Both the position numbers and the translations under genes were made by a program. The notes beneath the pieces were generated by a model. The model ran no database searches and was not told where the DNA came from. It worked only from the letters and a program-made list of their open reading frames with translations. Positions 43,444 through 54,148 of a stretch of DNA of 64,000 nt are shown piece by piece; positions within the stretch are counted from its first letter, which is position 1; each line of letters begins with the position of its first letter. Origin of the DNA: Clytia hemisphaerica (taxonomy: Eukaryota; Cnidaria; Hydrozoa; Leptothecata; Clytiidae); assembly GCA_902728285.1 (NCBI GenBank), contig CACVBU010001315.1, positions 537,302-601,301 of the forward strand. The letters run 5' to 3'.

Positions 43444-44108
43444 ATTGAATCCATCATTTAAATGCCCCTCAAATCTTAAGGCTTAGTGCCCTTGAAAATT
43501 TACAGACCAGGATTTTTGCCAAAAACCTTGAAAAATACACCGTTCAACAGTGTCGACTGCGCACGCGTATGAACAATTTTCTATTGTTTTGATTTTGGCA
43601 ACCACGGGAAACTTCACTCTCCCCCGTAAAAAATGGTAGGTAAACATCCAGTTCTCATAAGAAAACCCAGCAGAGAAATGGTAGGTAAAGAACTCCTTTT
43701 AATCATAACTTCTTTTCCTCTTGATGAATTTTTATGAAATTTTCAGGAGAGATCCATAAAATTATCATTGATATCATGTTCAAATATCTAAAACATTCTC
43801 TTTAAAGGAAAGAAAAAAAATGCCAATGTTTGCATTTCTCTAACCTTCCACAGTACTAAAGTGAGCATTTTTACCTACCGCCTCTACGGTGGAGATGGCG
43901 AGACTGTTAAACGATGTATTAGTTTCCACGAAAAAGTTATTTCCATTATCGAATGGTCGATTACCGTCGTTTCGTGTAAGATTTTCCCGCTATTTTCCCC
44001 GGGATAGCCAGTATTAGATTGGAAATAATTTTATTTTAAAGGTACGGAAAGTCTTGTGTTTAATTGCGAAACAAACTATCGTACTTACCTATTATAAGTA
44101 TAACAATA
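43444..44108. other. Downstream flank of the phase-1 exon gene
   Basis: Probably 3' UTR and spacer. No other feature seen. Confidence 0.3.
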
Positions 44109-44213
44109 CAGTAGTTCCCTTAAAATCCAAAATCGCAAAAATTCAGATAGCTGCGGTAAAGCCACGTTTTTACGATTTTGGCGCTTTTAATTGTTAAGGG
44201 AACTATTGGATTG
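44109..44213. mobile_element. 105-bp MITE with CAGTAGTTCCC end and TA duplication
   Basis: The left end is 'CAGTAGTTCCCTTAA'. The complement of the right end is 'CAATCCAATAGTTCCCTTAA'. Both continue with 'CCAAAATCG' after short gaps, and both are flanked by TA. A 'CAGT' start with TA duplication suits pogo or Tc1/mariner elements. Confidence 0.55.
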
Positions 44214-44215
44214 TA

Positions 44216-44262
44216 CTTCGAAAAATTACCGTACTTACGTTACCTACGGTAATTTTTCGAAG
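44216..44262. repeat. Hairpin: 18-bp arms, 11-bp loop
   Basis: 'CTTCGAAAAATTACCGTA' and its exact complement 'TACGGTAATTTTTCGAAG' are separated by 11 bp, directly next to the 105-bp MITE. It could be a fold-back remnant. Confidence 0.8.
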
Positions 44263-44397
44263 CCCATTTTTCAACTATCCGGAGTTCTGGTCTTTTTCCG
44301 GTAGAATGTGTCACAGGATTCTTCTTAGTGCGGGAAACTGAAAGGAAATATGCAAAATTACGGTACAATTGATTATAGCATAGCAGGGTAGGGTAGT

Positions 44398-44570
44398 CAA
44401 AGAAAGATTGTCGAAGGGTCATCGAAGAGTCATCGAACGTCATCGAAGGGTCATTGAAAAGTAATTGAACGGGTAATCGAATACTCACCAAATTTCAGTA
44501 TCGAAAAGTAATCGTTCGATTACTTTGGTTATCTTCGATTACTTCTGTAATCGAAGCGTTCGATTAGTAC
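44398..44570. repeat. Iterated (T)CATCGAA / AATCGAA motifs
   Basis: Seven or more spaced copies of 'TCATCGAA' or 'AATCGAA', turning into inverted 'TTCGATTACTT' copies around 44510-44560. No open frame. Confidence 0.6.
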
Positions 44571-45261
44571 CGTCTGGTTTACTAGACTAATAATTTTTCC
44601 TCTTTTGACGAGCGCATTTATCTTATGTGGAGTGGAGCTGATTATTGACCTGGAATTTTAAATTATTAGTCTAGATCTAGACTTGAAAGAGAACTGCAAA
44701 TCGGACTATTTTTTTGGCTAAAAGAGAACAAAAGGTGCTTCATAGAAGCGACGCTACAAATTCAACCGCATTTGTGTTAAACTTTTTGGATAGAAAGCCG
44801 CATATTATTGGTCTTTCCTAATTCAATCCATACTATTACATAATGCTTGTTCCAATGTTCCAATACTACTATACTATGCCATACTATACTATCTATATAT
44901 AGTATGTCTAACATATGTGCCGTCGTTCCATGTTCCAATGTTCCAATGTATATGCTTGCGTAGTGTATATGTAGTATGTAATTTCTTCTCTAAAGGTAAT
45001 TGCTTTCAATTGTAAGTGTTAAATGTTACAATTTCTTTTACATCTGCTATATCTGGTAAAATTTGAATAACGCACGGGCGGGAGAATCTCCTTTTCGGGT
45101 GCAATTATCTCCACCCGCCCGCGCGGTTTATTTATCGGCCCGATTTCCCGATTTTCTCCCGATTTCTTAATTTATTTGCATACGCATGCGCTAAGCGCGC
45201 AAAAAAAATTTTCAATTCGACCTCGTGGGTTGAATTTTAAAATTTGTTGGGCTTTTGTAAG
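44571..45261. other. Spacer with a GC hairpin near 45070-45125
   Basis: A 'GGGCGGGAGAATCTCC' segment faces 'CTCCACCCGCCC' about 25 bp later and could fold. Repeated 'GTTCCAATGTTCCAATG' phrases near 44850 and 44925 are simple sequence. No gene. Confidence 0.35.
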
Positions 45262-46040
45262 TAATTAAGTAAGTAAGTGATATATTTGTCCTAAAAAGCG
45301 AGACTAGCGACCACACTCATAGACATAAAGCTAAACTAAGGAGGTGGCCGCACAATATAATTACAAGAAAAGCTAAGAAGAATAAAGTTACTGAGGTCTT
45401 ACTAGTAACAAAGTGAAATAAATTTTTTTATAAAATAATTATCGAAAAATAGTTAAAAAATAGATCAATAAAAAAAAGAGAAAAAAAGAAGAAACTATCG
45501 AAATTTAAAATCAAACTCGACAAAGAGAGAGAAAAAAATAAATTAAAAAATTAAAAAACAAAAACAAATCAAGTGTACGAGGAAAATAAATATAATTTAC
45601 TTAAATCCAATGCTAGTGTAGACGAATCGTCGAAAGTAACGAAATCTTGAAGTTCATTCCAAACCAAGATGGATTGGATAGCTACCATAAGTCACTGTAT
45701 TTGCTTCAGGTATTTTTAAAAGTCCAGACTTAACAACGGATTATTTCATGACGGTCTGTATCATTTAAACGTTTGTAATCAAGAGTTTGTATGAGAGGAA
45801 GAGGTAATTTTCGATTCAAAAGTTTAAAAATAAAGAGAATGTTAAGGTATTTAACAAAATCAAAAAATGAAAGAAGTTTAAACTGCAAAAAGAGAGGAAG
45901 AGAATGAGCACGGAAGTCAGAAAAAGACATGATTCTGAGAGCTTGTTTTTTGAAGGATAAGAATTTGTTGTGGGGAGCGAATGAATCCATAGTGAAAGAA
46001 AATTAAAAGTCAAAATCGACATGAAGATCAACATTTAATG
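45262..46040 (-). mobile_element. CR1-like non-LTR 3' fragment with (ACTT)n tail
   Basis: The minus strand encodes a post-RT segment: 'FLSFKKQALRIMSFSDFRAH', 'SLPLFLQFKLLSF', 'LPLPLIQTL' (45990-45730). This matches the 'LQKKAIRII.FS.F..HS.PLF' signature of CR1-like ORF2 ends. A UTR follows, and the sequence ends at 45250-45275 in ACTT repeats (plus strand 'AAGTAATTAAGTAAGTAAGT'). The 5' part is truncated. Confidence 0.65.
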
Positions 46041-46205
46041 GGGATCTTGAAAGAAATAACATGATGAACTTTACAGTTAAATCTGATGTGCTTCTTCCTT
46101 CTCTTAAATAATATCATTTCTTAATCGAAGTATATATACATGCTGTTTTGATTTGTGATTTATTTGACTGTCAGAATAATTTTTTTGGTATTAACTCTGT
46201 TATAG

Positions 46206-46582
46206 ACAAAAAAAATTCATGATGCTGTACGGAAACTTGGACACGTCACTTTGAAAACAGTGATCACTGAGGCACGTGCAGTACAGTTTCAAGGAGTGGT
46301 TGGAAGCAATGGCTTGGTCAAGAAATACCCGGCCAGGATTTGTTCTTTGTCTTGCCTCCTAGCCATAAATTCAATTCCCGGGCCAGCAACCAAAGTAATT
46401 GTCAGGGAAAGTTCAAATAACTTGAATGTGAAGCATCCAAGAAAGGCGTACACCAAGTCTTGGGCTTGTTTGTCATCATTTTGTCTGAACCTGGTTCCGG
46501 CAAAAGCAATGCCTTTACACTGGCTGTTGAAGACCCATTGCTTGAACAAGAAAATGATCTTCACAAAAGTTTAACTGTTCAG
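46206..46582 (+). pseudogene. DUF3987-like gene, exon A with P-loop
   Basis: Bounded by TTATAG and GTATGT. The last part reads 'VIILSEPGSGKSNAFTLA' and 'VEDPLLEQENDLHKSLTVQ', a Walker A-type P-loop (GxxxxGKS) as in DUF3987 and related primase/helicase-like ATPases. Upstream in the same frame is 'EIPGQDLFFVLPPSHKF'. A TAA at 46418-46420 interrupts the frame, and further upstream another frame gives 'SFKEWLEAMAWSRN'. So exon A carries lesions or hides a small intron. Joins exon B in phase 0. Confidence 0.6.
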
Positions 46583-46812
46583 GTATGTGTCATTCTTTGA
46601 CTTGGTTCTTTCATTATATTTCAACTTAACTAAGATCATAATCTGTATAAAAACCCTGGTCCTGGAACAGATCATATGAAAGGTCATGTTTCTGTGTTTC
46701 GATTGACCCGAAAGTCCACAAAAATACCTATGAGAAGCGTGCTTATTTCTAAGATCTCTTTTATTGACTTTCTCCGTTATTGTAATAGACAATTCAAGGT
46801 CGTTTTTATCTA

Positions 46813-47170
46813 CTTTAATGGGATAAATTTTCGCGGGGATTAAATTTCGCGGTTGAGCTCATCCGCGAAATTTTAAGATTTCGCGGGGATTAATTTTCGC
46901 GGATGGCACTATTGGGGGGCATTATTTTCTCGATTTTATGACTTTTACTGTCAAATCATGCAAATTGGTTGTTGAAATACACATTATTTGCGCTCCTTTG
47001 ATGCAAATAACCACTCAAATAGTATTTATTTGACATATTTTGAGTTTTGTTTAGAAATATTTCGCGGATGGGCCTTTTTCAAATTTCCAATGGGACTTAT
47101 TTTCGCGGATGACACCCAAATCCGCGAAATCCGCGAAAATTAATCCCCGCGAAAATTTATCCCATTAAAG
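46813..47170. mobile_element. 358-bp MITE with 31-bp perfect inverted ends and TA duplication
   Basis: Ends start 'CTTTAATGGGATAAATTTTC' on both strands and match for 31 bp without mismatch, then a further nine with one mismatch. TA flanks each side. 'TTTCGCGG(A/G)' is iterated sub-terminally. The perfect ends indicate recent activity. Tc1/mariner-type by TA. Confidence 0.85.
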
Positions 47171-47436
47171 TACTCACAATTTAAAAAAAGCTAGCTTCTT
47201 ATTGAAGTTAGAAAAATAGAGAAAATGTTCTGCTAGCTGAAAAGTTATTGTGATTTTAGAAAAAATATAGGCGGAATGACCAACAATAATTTGAGTCTGA
47301 CCGACATGATTTGATTTCAGTCAGACATGGTGTCCGAGTGACTAAAAATATTTATTTGCAGCCCTGTGGAAGATATATCACATTCTCTAAAGCAAAAAAT
47401 AATAGGTTCTTTAGAAAGGAAAAGAAAATTCAAGGG

Positions 47437-48303
47437 AGGCATAGTGTGCACCCCCCCCCCCAGAATAGTGGGGGGGTTTTGCTGATTTGGGTCGAAAATT
47501 TTCAGGTGGGATTTGGGGTTTTCCAGGTTTTAGGTGGGAGAAACAAGTTAAGGTGGGAGTTAATTTCTTTAGGTGGGACTTTGGGTGTTTTGGAAAAAGT
47601 TGAAGTAAAATTTCTTATTTTCAGATTTTCAGATTTTCAGATTTTATGATATATTTTTTTTATATATTTCATAAATGTATATAATAGACATATTTATGTA
47701 TAATATATTTTGGATTTAACACAGGTTAAATTGCGGTTTAACTTTTATTTGATAAGCGCTATATACAGTATTCGAATGGCTGGGTGGCCGCCCTCCGCCA
47801 ACTGAGTCTACTTTGCTAATAGCCATGTGACGTCATGTTCAAAATGGCCATCACATCTCCCTGTTCAAGTCGACGCTCTAACTGAAAGCTGACAGGATGA
47901 AATATTTTACCTCCCTCCCTCCCTGCAGTTATGGTTGTAGGCGATCCTCACTTATTTATACTAATATTGTAGTTATCGGGACAAATTTTCCCCAAAACTT
48001 CTTATTCGAGGATTAGCCATAATTTCATGCCAAACTTATATCTAACGACTCACACTTACTTCTAAGCCCTCTGACTACTTGATTGGTTTCTACCCCTAAT
48101 GTAGGTCATATGCAAATGGAAAGTTAAACATATGTAATATATTGCATCTTCATATTACGGTAAAGAAATTTTGTTTTGTTCCTCGAATTAGTATTTTTTT
48201 TATTTTTAGCTGGGATCTGGGAGTCTGGGCTGAAGGTGGGAATTTTAGGATAAGGTGGGACCTGAATTTTCAGGTGGGACCTGGAACCCCCTTGCACACT
48301 ATG
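47437..48303. mobile_element. ~0.87-kb element with ATAGTGTGCA ends and GGGAGG duplication
   Basis: The left end reads 'GGGAGGC' then 'ATAGTGTGCACCCCC'. The right end reads 'TGCACACTAT' then 'GGGAGGA'. So the 10-bp inverted ends are flanked by a 6-bp direct repeat. Inside, 'AGGTGGGA(C/T/A)' recurs near both ends (47503-47580 and 48233-48280). No coding recognised. Confidence 0.6.
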
Positions 48304-48383
48304 GGAGGAAGAAATAAGGTCACAATATGGAATTCCAAATCTAATGAAAGTCCCTCACATTTTCTTTTGTCAATTGTTTATAG

Positions 48384-48804
48384 GACTACGCCAAAAAGGG
48401 ACTATTTGAGTCCCTCAAATCTCACAAAGGCAGAGGATTACTTGCTTCCTCTGAGCTTCAAAATTTCTTTGATTCGCTAATGAGAAAGCAACAAGAAGGG
48501 TGTGGCGAGCAAAACAGATTAAACACTCTATATGATGGGGATAGCATCTGGTCGATGACATCCTCTGGCGGAAGAGCCGAAGATGGCAAAGAAAAAAGAG
48601 AGGAGTTGAGACACAACACCTTTTGCATTGATGGATTTGCTCAGCCAGAACCGTTTATCAATGCATATCGTTCACTAGCAAAGCTGCGTGATGGATTTGG
48701 GGATCGGTTATTGGTCTGTAGTATTCAGCCACAGCTTTTAAAAGCAAATGAGTTGGATAGTTATGATAGAAAGTTGGACAATTATCCTATCCAAAATTTT
48801 CAGA
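48384..48804 (+). CDS. DUF3987-like gene, exon B
   Basis: 421 open nt between TTTATAG and GTAAGT. It reads 'DYAKKGLFESLKSHKGRGLL', then 'ASSELQNFFDSL' (where DUF3987-type proteins usually have an acidic Walker B-like 'DE'), 'LYDGDSIWSM', 'FCIDGFAQPEPFI' and 'LRDGFGDRLLVCSIQPQ'. The order 'region upstream of Walker B, LYDG, GF.QP, DGF.DR' is what I know from the DUF3987 family of P-loop proteins, first described in prokaryotic mobile elements. No stop. Joins exons A and C in phase. Its role in an animal genome is unknown. Confidence 0.7.
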
Positions 48805-48994
48805 GTAAGTTGTTGTTCTTTTAGGATAATACTAGTTCCAATTGATTTTCAGTAAATAATAAGAAGTTAAGAAAGATATTTTTCTAGGATCGCAATTTAC
48901 TTGTTTATTTCATCAACATGGGACATTTTTAAACTTCCCAAGTCACACATCTTGGGGCAATCAAGTCACATCTTAGGGCAGGGGTCACATCTAG

Positions 48995-49144
48995 ATCATC
49001 AAGAACACAACTACTCTTTTGATCCGGCAGCAAAAGTATTGTACAATGAGATATCAGATGAAATGGTTGAGCAATGCATTTTGATCTGGAATTCAAACGA
49101 GCTTAATGATACAAATTCAAGCAAGGAAAAACGTAATCTTGTTA
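48995..49144 (+). CDS. DUF3987-like gene, exon C
   Basis: Acceptor ATCTAG; 150 open nt reading 'HQEHNYSFDPAAKVLYNEIS', 'DEMVEQCILIWNSNELN' and 'SKEKRNLV'. Donor GTATTA. It completes the split codon from exon B (A+AT) and hands a split Lys codon (AA+G) to exon D. The 'FDP.A' block and the 'SKxKR.L' end match the helical C-terminal part of the family. Confidence 0.6.
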
Positions 49145-49345
49145 AGTATTAAAGCTTCAGCTAATTTTTACCCCTATCATAAACTTTACTCAGAATCTTG
49201 AATTGATTGGCATTAACCTTATCTTCCTCTAAAAGAAAAGTTGGAAATTGTCCGATAATTTGAATGAGCTGAAAGAGTTTATAAGGAAAACTAATTTGAG
49301 ACCTCACTCATACATGTGTGGAAACTGAAGTCTATCATGGCTTAA

Positions 49346-50099
49346 CCCTATTAGCCCCAGGGGGGGGGGTAGAATCTACCACGCATGAGTTCTTTTGCTT
49401 ATATCTCGGAGAAAAATTTTTTAAACGACTTGAAACTTTCTGACTTTTAATAAAATCTTATTAAGAGTACTTGTGCAAAATTTTAGGGTCATTGGTTGTC
49501 CAGATCAGGTTTTATGACTTTATTGTGAAACATGACATAAAACCCAGCTAAAATCGCTTAAAACTCAAAATTTTAAAGTGCTGATAACTTCTAAACTATT
49601 AATTCAATCGTTTTCAAATTTTGACACGTGATAGGCATTGATAATACAAATTTAAAAAATCAAGACAAAATTTTTGAAAATGATGACGTCATTATTTATG
49701 ACGTCAAAAAATTTTGAAAATTTTACTCATCTTCAGCATAGATTTTAAGAAAATCTCGTCATGGAAATTGCAAAACCGGCAATTATGTTAAAGAACAGTC
49801 TTTTACCTTTCAGAATCTTCAAACAGAATTGAAATATCTTTATTGGTTCGACTGTAATAGACATTTTTGTAATGTATATCTTTGGGCTTTTTTCCGACAG
49901 GTGGAAATTTTGTGATGACGTCATCAGTTTTTGAATGACGTCATCAATTTTTTTTTCTTCCTGGAAAATTGTATTATGATGGAGAACATCTCTACCAAAT
50001 TTCATGGCCATAGCTCTTCCAGATCGTAAATAATCGAGGTTGGTAGATTCTACCCCCCCCTGGGGATACAAAAGTCAAAAAAGCTTGGGGCTAATAGGG
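49346..50099. mobile_element. 754-bp piggyBac-like MITE, TTAA duplication
   Basis: Both ends read 'CCCTATTAGCCCCA' inward and are flanked by TTAA (49342-49345 and 50100-50103). A second pair of inverted blocks, 'GGGGGGGGTAGAATCTACCA', follows near each end. The interior has several 'TGACGTCA' palindromes (49681-49710, 49910-49945). The CCCT start plus TTAA suits piggyBac. It lies in the intron between exons C and D. Confidence 0.85.
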
Positions 50100-50603
50100 T
50101 TAATCGATAATATACAAAAATCATTACAAATCCTCTTAAAGTTTAGCTTTTTTAGCCATAAGTCGACGTTTGTATTTTATTTTGTATTTTAACTTCAATC
50201 TTAATCAAACAAATAAATAAAGATAAATCATACTTATGTCCATTAGCCTTAGGTGTGCACTAATCTTTATTTTTCTTGCCATTTTTCAAAGAAAGCTTTG
50301 GTTCTAACATACTGTATACTGTTAAAAAGGTTATTCAGAGCACTATAATTTATAAGAAAATGTATTCAAAAAAAGTGAAGTGAAAAAGAACCCAAGGGTG
50401 GAAAGTTTATTTTTTTATTCTTTGTGTTTCATCTTTATTTCTGAAATGTATTTTTGACAGTATATAATGTGTATTACAGTTGAAACATTCTTTGAAGATG
50501 GAAAGCAAGCGAAAATAGACTATAAGATACAAGTGTGTTAATACTTTTAGGCAATTGTGTCACCTAGAGTAATTTTTATTTTTGTATTCTCTCATCTTTT
50601 TAG

Positions 50604-50781
50604 GATTACCTTCTCCCTTCACATTCTTATTTCAACATTGAATAAGTTTCTAGTTGAAAAACAAGAAGAAAACATGGCTCTATCGAAGGGTGATATCCCC
50701 CTTCAAATTCAATCTTCGTCATTACAAATTGGAAAAGACATCGTTGATTATTTTTCACAACAAAGAGACATTTTGAACAAG
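50604..50781 (+). CDS. DUF3987-like gene, exon D
   Basis: Acceptor TTTTTAG; the first base completes Lys from exon C, giving 'KRNLVKITFSLHILISTLNK'. The rest reads 'FLVEKQEENMALSK', 'SSLQIGKDIVDYFSQQ' and 'RDILNK', then GTGATT. A hydrophobic helix followed by a 'Y...Q' helix fits the C-terminal helical bundle of the family. Joins exon E in phase 0. Confidence 0.6.
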
Positions 50782-50896
50782 GTGATTTCTTGCAGGTTGT
50801 TAGTCTGCTGGACAGTACATGTACTTGCATTTTAGCCCCATTAAGAATGGTGAACTTTTGCTGGGAAAACCAAAACTTCAATTGTTTTAAACAATT

Positions 50897-53800
50897 CTTC
50901 AATAGTTTTAACGCAAGAAACTCAGTTTGGTGGACTGGTGATATCACGAATTCTCAAGGAGAGGACATTAGCGAGTTAGCTTCACAATATGGGTTACATC
51001 AACTGATTGATGAGTCGACTCATCTTCGTCCTGGGTGTTCTCCTTCTTGCATTGATCTTATTTTTTCATCTTCGCGGACTCCTATTTTAGACTCCGGGGT
51101 TTTACCTTCACTTAATCCACGTTGCCACCACCAGATACCCTTCGTAAAACTAAACTTTCAAACTACATTCCCTCCAGCCTATAAACGCAAGATTTGGGAC
51201 TTTTCTCGTGCTGATGAGAGGGGAATCGTGATTGCCCTGAATGCCATTGATTGGGAAACCTCCTTTCTGGGACTCAACGTAGAAGATCGTGTTTCCCTTC
51301 TCTCTGAATATATACTTAATATTTTTTCTAATTTTGTTCCCAATAAAACTATCACCATCAGAGACAAAGATGCGTTATGGATGACTCCTGAGATAAAGCA
51401 GATGCTTTTGAATAAGGCTAAGATATATCGTCGTTGGAGAAAATGGGAAATCCTTTAGATGGTCAGGCACTTGTTGACATGGTTGACAGGTGTAGATTGG
51501 CCATCAAGACTGCCAAGGATAACTATTTTTCTCGTCTTGGCAACTCTTTAAATGATCCAAACATAGGAAGTAAGAAATACTGGTCTACTCTGAAGCAGTT
51601 TCTGAACGTACGTAAAACCCCGAAAATTCCACCTATTCGAAATGAAAGAAACGTCCGTGTAAGCGATGTTTCTGAGAAGGCCGACATTTTCAACTCTTTT
51701 TTTCCAATGCTCACTTATCGATACTGGCAGTGTTTTGCCACCTGAACAATTTCTTACTAACTCCAGACTCGATAATCTTGTATTTGAAGAAGAAAAAATC
51801 GAGTCTATTATTAATTCTTTGAATGTTAACAAGGCCCATGGGTGGGATAATATTTCTACTCGTATGGTCAGAATCTGTGGTAAGTCTCTAGTAAAACCTT
51901 TGCTTAGTATATTCAATCTTTCTATCAACTCTGGCATCTTCCCATCACAGTGGAAGAAAGGAAATGTGGTTCCTGTCTATAAAAAGGGAGACAGGAGCAT
52001 AGCCAAAAACTACAGACCAGTGTCTCATCTCTTCTTCCTGTGTTTGGAAAAATATATGAAAAGTGTATTTATGATACACTTTACAGATATTTTGAAAATA
52101 ACAACTTATTTTCTCCTTGTCAGTCTGGTTTTCGGGAGGGGGATTCCTGCATTTCTCAGTTGTTATCCATAACGCATGATATTTATACAGGGTTTGACAA
52201 AGATCCTTCTCTAGATACCAGGGGGGGTGTTTTTAGACATTTCAAAGGCATTCGATCGGGTGTGGCACGATGGCTTACTCTTTAAACTAAAATCTTATGG
52301 GGTGACTGGACCGTTACTTTCCTTAATTCGCAGCTTTCTTGACGATAGGCATCAGAGAGTTGTGTTGAATGGGAAAACATCTGAGTGGAAGCGAATCAAT
52401 GCAGGGGTACCTCAAGGCTCGATTGTTTGCTTTGATTGTCCATTGTTCTTCTTAATTTATATTAATGATCTTCCAGAAAACCTTGAGTCAAAACCCAAGA
52501 TCTTTGCTGACGATACCTCTTTATTCTCTCTTGTGATTGATCAACTCTTGAGCCTTGATGTACTTAACAGAGATCTCTCCAGGATAACTGATTGGGCTCA
52601 TCAATGGAAGATGTCTTTTAACCCTGACCCATCTAAGCAAGCTGTTGAAGTCTATTTTACCTGTAGACTCACTCCTCCTAATGCTCCAGTAATATCCTTT
52701 AATAACTCTAATATCGCGACCAGTGAGTACCAGAAACATCTTGGTTTAATCTTAGATTCAAAACTTTCTTTTGATCGCCATCTAGATGAGAAGATACAAA
52801 AGGCCAATAAAGGAATTGGTCTTATTAACCGACTTCGCAAGCATGTGCCTAGGAGATCTCTACTGACCATTTATAAATCTTTCATTAGGCCTCATCTTGA
52901 TTATGGTGATATCGTATATGACCGCCCAGGAAATGCTACCTTTGTGCAGAAGCTTGAATCTATTCAATATAATGCCTGCCTTGCTATAACAGGCTGTTTT
53001 CGTGGAACGTCTCAAGAAAAACTATATTCAGAACTTGGTCTTGAAAGTCTTGCTGACAGGCGCTTTGCTAGAAGAATGACATTCTTCTATGGAATTATTA
53101 ACAATTTAGCCCCTTCGTATTTACGTAACTACCTGCCAGTAAGACTTACAGCACCAGGTGGCCTTAGAACAAGAAATCCTATTTATCCTCTTAATATACG
53201 AACTGAACGTTTCCGTAACACTTTTCTTCCGTACTGCATATCTCAGTGGAATGTTCTGGGAGGTAATATACGAGATCTACCTTCAATTAAAACTTTCAAA
53301 AAAGCAATCTATGAATTTTTGAGACCCAAGCAATCCCATGTTTTTGATGTTCCTGACATTCAAGGAGTGATCTTTCTTAATCGACTTCGGGTCGGTTTCA
53401 GCCATCTCAACGAGCATAAATTTAGACATGGCTTCCGCGACACTTTAGACCCTTTCTGTGGTTGCCGAACTAACTCTGTTGAAAACACTCAACACTTTCT
53501 TCTGCACTGCTCTATATATTCCCATGCAAGACAATCTTTGTTCGACAAACTTCAGACCCTAGGCATTATTTTTCATCCGCCACTTAACCCTCCTTTTTTC
53601 TGTCGGCTTTTATTATATGGGGATGAAAGTTTGACTTCAAATCTAAATAAATCTATTCTTTGTTCTGTTGTTGAATTTCTTAACAAAACTGGAAGGTTTA
53701 GCGGTGCTTTATTTTAGGCTTTTACCTAACAACTGTAGCTTCCTTCTCCAAGATTTTTTTTACTTATTTATTTATTTTTTACATAGTCTAGTACCTCTGG

Positions 53801-53927
53801 CGATATAACGTTAGTTCCTAGCGGGGGGAGGGACTATATTTTATGTTTAAGTAATGTTTTGTAATATATGTTCGTGTAGTGTACACGTGTCTTTGTTTCA
53901 ATAAAGAAAAAAAAAAAAAAAAAAATA
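50897..53927 (+). mobile_element. 3.0-kb 5'-truncated non-LTR element with poly(A) and 13-bp target duplication
   Basis: 'GTTTTAAACAATT' is present at 50884-50896 and again at 53928-53940, directly bounding the insert, which ends in a run of A (53908-53925) after 'AATAAAG'. The element begins inside the endonuclease domain. It sits in the intron between exons D and E of the DUF3987-like gene, in the same orientation. Frame breaks near 51450, 51700, 52030 and 52225 make it inactive. Confidence 0.9.
50915..53717 (+). pseudogene. Non-LTR ORF2: endonuclease end, reverse transcriptase, C-terminal region
   Basis: The endonuclease end reads 'NSVWWTGDITNSQGEDI', 'LIDESTHLRPGCSPSCIDLI' and 'NPRCHHQIPFVKLNF'. 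The RT then shows 'VNKAHGWDNISTRM', 'FLDISKAFDRVWHDGLLFKL', 'INAGVPQGS' and catalytic 'FADD' near 52505. In the motif after 'GVPQGS' the usual 'VLGPLLF' is replaced by 'IVCFDCPLFF', a local lesion. The C-terminal part ('PHLDYGDIVYDRP', 'AITGCFRGTSQEKLY', 'HFLLHCSIY') is intact to the stop at 53715. Four frame changes in all. Confidence 0.85.
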
Positions 53928-54010
53928 GTTTTAAACAATTTACTTTTTTCCTGAAACTTAACTTTTAGGTTTGACCTTAATAAAAGAAGGCTTTGTTTGA
54001 CTTTCATTAG

Positions 54011-54148
54011 GTTTTCCAAATAAAAGGATCGAAAAAGAATCAATGTAGACCGCAAGGCAATACAGAAAATGGTTATGAAGTTGATGATGAGTTTCTTCGT
54101 AAAATTCACTCATATGTTGATCAATTGGTTAAGAATAAAGCTGACGAG
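54011..54148 (+). CDS. DUF3987-like gene, exon E
   Basis: TTTCATTAG, then 46 whole codons ('VFQIKGSKKNQCRPQGNTEN', 'YEVDDEFLRKIHSYVDQL', 'VKNKADE'), then GTAAAT. Phase 0 at both ends, continuing exon D. A further exon could start at 54371 after 'ACATAGCAG', but its frame is short and I do not assign it. Confidence 0.5.

Larger units (their letters stand above)
46583..48383. other. Intron of the DUF3987-like gene carrying two inverted-repeat elements
   Basis: Intron between exons A and B. It contains the MITE at 46813-47170 and the larger element at 47437-48303, each annotated separately. Confidence 0.5.

Noticed and set aside
46251..46574. 107-codon plus-strand ORF and its 91-codon minus-strand partner as separate genes
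   Set aside because: The P-loop motif of the DUF3987-like exon lies in another frame of the same bases, which explains the segment better.
47311..47649. 112-codon ORF over the AGGTGGGA array
   Set aside because: It spans the end of an inverted-repeat element and is Gly/Val-rich because of the repeat.
49745..50071. 108-codon minus-strand ORF in the piggyBac-like MITE
   Set aside because: Too short and unlike any transposase. It overlaps the inverted sub-terminal blocks.
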